A stretch of 64,000 nt of DNA from assembly GCF_014117325.1 (NCBI RefSeq), contig NZ_CP059732.1:7257001-7321000 (forward strand). The letters are read 5' to 3'. The position numbers and the translations under genes were made by a program. The notes under the pieces were generated by a model that did not search any database, was not told the DNA's origin, and saw only the letters and a program-made list of their open reading frames with translations. This document shows positions 62,455-64,000 of this stretch, in pieces. The DNA comes from Spirosoma foliorum (GTDB lineage: Bacteria > Bacteroidota > Bacteroidia > Cytophagales > Spirosomataceae). Position 1 is the stretch's first letter. Each line of letters starts with the position of its first letter.

Positions 62455-63804
62455 ACTCCCCACCACCATAGCTACTGCACTAGCGAGTAATCCCCAAAGC
62501 ATCGGTGAAATTTCGGTGGCTTGCCAGATGCAGATGACCCATACGCTGAGGCCAATGATCATGGCACATAGGCAGCCAATCAGATTCGCGCGTTTCCAGT
62601 AAATACCTGCCGCAAGGGGTACAAACAGCGAAACAAGGCTAAAGGCCGATGATTCACCAACGAGGTCGAAAATGTTCGTGTCGCGGGTGGTGCTTATCAG
62701 GACACAGGCAACCGAAATGACGACAACCGCCCAACGTATGGTTTTCAATAGCGCCTGATCACTGATATCGGGTCGGAAAAACTTCATGACGTTTTCGCCA
62801 AAAACGGTTGCCGGAGCCAGAATAGCCCCACTCGATACGCTTAAAATGGCCGAGGTAACAGCGCCGAAGAATAAGACCTGCAATGGCAAACTACCATGTC
62901 GCATCACCATGTTCGGGATAATAAGCTGATTGTCTTTCGGTAAATCGGGGTGAAGTAGCTTGGCGCTCAGTGCAATGAACAGCGGCAACATCGCTATGGT
63001 CAGATACATACCCGAGGCCAGATAGGAAGCCCGAACCGAAATCTGTTCTGTTTTAGCCGCCATAACCCGCTGAAATACGTCCTGTTGCGGAATAGAACCC
63101 AGGCCAATAGTAATCCAGGCGGCAATATACGCCAGCCAGTCTTTACCCGTCGAGTTGGGTAGTAATCGGAAAAAGCCTGCCGGGGTTCGCTTTTCGATGG
63201 TTTCCCAACCGCCAACTTCCTGCCAGAGCATGACACCCAGTACGGCGAGGGCGAGAATGATAATCAGGTTATGAAAAAAGTCCGTGACCGAAATAGACCA
63301 CATGCCGCCCAGTAACGTGTAAATCATGACGATGGCAGCACTGGCAATGATGCAATACTCGCGCGGAACATCGGTCACAACGCTCAGCACAATACCAATG
63401 GCCACCAGTTGAGCGGCAATCCAGCTAAAATAAGACGGTATTACAATGATCGCGGAGAGTAATTCGGCAGATCGACCGAAGCGAATACGGAAGTAGTCGG
63501 AGAAGGTGGTGATGTTGAGCCGATAGAGAGGACGCGCAAAGAAAGCACCGACTAAAAACAGACATAAGGCCGATCCAAAAGGCTCTTCGATAACGGCCAG
63601 AAAGCCACCTTCCACAAAGATGGCTGGGGCTCCCATAATCGTTTCCGACCCGAACCAGGTGGCGAAGGTTACCGACGCAGCCAAAAACAGTGGCAATCCA
63701 CGACCAGCCAATACAAAATCCTGCGATGTTGTGACACGTCGGGCCGCCCACGCCCCAACCGCGACGTTGGAAAGCAGGTAAAGGCTTATGAAAAAGAGGA
63801 GCAT
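62422..63804 (-). CDS. Sodium:solute symporter (SSS family), second copy
   Basis: Starting at the ATG at 63804 the protein has 460 residues; a GTG at 63822 inside a palindrome is rejected. It has about 12-13 spans with Phe-Val-Leu-Ala-Gly-Arg-Gly-Leu-Pro and Phe-Ala-Thr-Trp-Phe-Gly-Ser-Glu-Thr near the start, which mark SSS carriers. It imports an unknown solute with sodium. The next gene on this strand, cut by the window edge, lies upstream across a palindrome. Confidence 0.9.
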   Translation of the reverse strand: MLLFFISLYLLSNVAVGAWAARRVTTSQDFVLAGRGLPLFLAASVTFATWFGSETIMGAPAIFVEGGFLAVIEEPFGSALCLFLVGAFFARPLYRLNITTFSDYFRIRFGRSAELLSAIIVIPSYFSWIAAQLVAIGIVLSVVTDVPREYCIIASAAIVMIYTLLGGMWSISVTDFFHNLIIILALAVLGVMLWQEVGGWETIEKRTPAGFFRLLPNSTGKDWLAYIAAWITIGLGSIPQQDVFQRVMAAKTEQISVRASYLASGMYLTIAMLPLFIALSAKLLHPDLPKDNQLIIPNMVMRHGSLPLQVLFFGAVTSAILSVSSGAILAPATVFGENVMKFFRPDISDQALLKTIRWAVVVISVACVLISTTRDTNIFDLVGESSAFSLVSLFVPLAAGIYWKRANLIGCLCAMIIGLSVWVICIWQATEISPMLWGLLASAVAMVVGSLIPWGSVSKN

Positions 63805-63815
63805 AGTAAGTAGGT

Positions 63816-63880
63816 TAAACACAGAGACACGGAGTACACAAAGATTTTAATACTCTGTGTACTCCGTGTCTCTGTGTTTA
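63816..63880. repeat. Palindromic repeat, family D (ACACAGAGACACGGAG type)
   Basis: Perfect 25-base arms at 63816-63840 and 63856-63880 lie between two minus-strand genes. This word is one of the common intergenic palindromes of Bacteroidota. Confidence 0.85.
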
Positions 63881-63888
63881 TTATAAAA

Positions 63889-64000
63889 CTACAACTTCAA
63901 CGTTGCTGGCAAATATTTGGCAATCAAATCTTCGTAGTATGGCTTTAATTCGCTGACAACCGGTGGTTTTGGGCTTTTCGAGTATAGGTCATACGGATTG
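63889..64000 (-). CDS. C-terminal end of an unidentified protein
   Basis: The last 36 codons of a minus-strand gene are visible, reading Asn-Pro-Tyr-Asp-Leu-Tyr at the window edge and ending Pro-Ala-Thr-Leu-Lys-Leu before TAG at 63889-63891. The gene runs off the right edge. The segment is too short to assign. It is probably co-transcribed with the downstream symporter gene. Confidence 0.65.
   Translation of the reverse strand, partial: NPYDLYSKSPKPPVVSELKPYYEDLIAKYLPATLKL

Noticed and set aside
63805..63822. GTG start for the second symporter
   Set aside because: It falls in the family D palindrome; the ATG at 63804 gives the normal SSS N-terminus.
1..64000. CRISPR array, tRNA or rRNA genes
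   Set aside because: No regularly spaced direct repeats, cloverleaf-like segments or rRNA-like sequence were seen; the repeats present are dispersed palindromes.

Overview
The window looks like chromosomal DNA of a Bacteroidota bacterium, most likely of the Cytophagales (Spirosoma-like). The reasons are a SusC/SusD pair, many exported lipoproteins, few Shine-Dalgarno sequences, candidate TAnnTTTG -7 promoter boxes, and many palindromic intergenic repeats of types common in that phylum. I see no rRNA, tRNA, CRISPR array, prophage or transposase. The genus is inferred from protein style, not from a marker search.

Layout. 1-24.7 kb is mostly housekeeping: a cut-off coiled-coil protein, a lipoprotein plus transglutaminase-like pair, an OmpA/PD40 protein, a VapBC-like pair beside a PcrA/UvrD helicase, an ECF sigma/anti-sigma/DUF4097 operon, tpiA, an aspartyl protease with PDZ, a PhoB/PhoR-like two-component system, an AI-2E family exporter, a LON-domain protein, a cysteine hydrolase, prmA, a giant unknown secreted protein of about 1684 residues and a CPBP-type membrane protein. 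24.7-50.3 kb is a carbohydrate-utilisation region. A ten-gene minus-strand polysaccharide utilisation locus (PUL) runs susC, susD, a 369-aa exported protein, an exported FAD oxidoreductase, apbE, an 862-aa secreted protein, a sodium symporter, a GH2 glycosidase and a second FAD oxidoreductase. It is read divergently from a LacI-type regulator, and a 44-bp perfect palindrome holding two operator-like sites lies between them. A GMC oxidoreductase converges on its far end. Past the regulator lie an HxlR/SDR/DoxX module, an exported esterase and a Tat-signal Gfo/Idh/MocA oxidoreductase. 50.4-64 kb is mixed: a SWIM-SNF2 helicase, a TrpD-like protein, a sulfatase, a frameshifted lhgO, a Crp-like regulator with an SDR, Dps, Nudix, DinB, GNAT and a second sodium symporter.

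Most interesting system. The PUL is centred on flavins. It has two paralogous FAD oxidoreductases, one exported and one apparently cytosolic, an ApbE FMN transferase, and an exported 369-aa protein with an Asp-Ala-Lys-Ala-Gly-Ala-Thr motif resembling the threonine FMN-attachment site used by ApbE. I infer an extracytoplasmic flavin electron-transfer step coupled to glycan or sugar oxidation. The motif and gene order are visible; the function is a hypothesis.

Repeats. At least fifteen long palindromes occupy gene gaps. One family (five copies) keeps its stem while changing sequence in both arms. Several palindromes extend reading frames artificially, so I moved some gene starts downstream.
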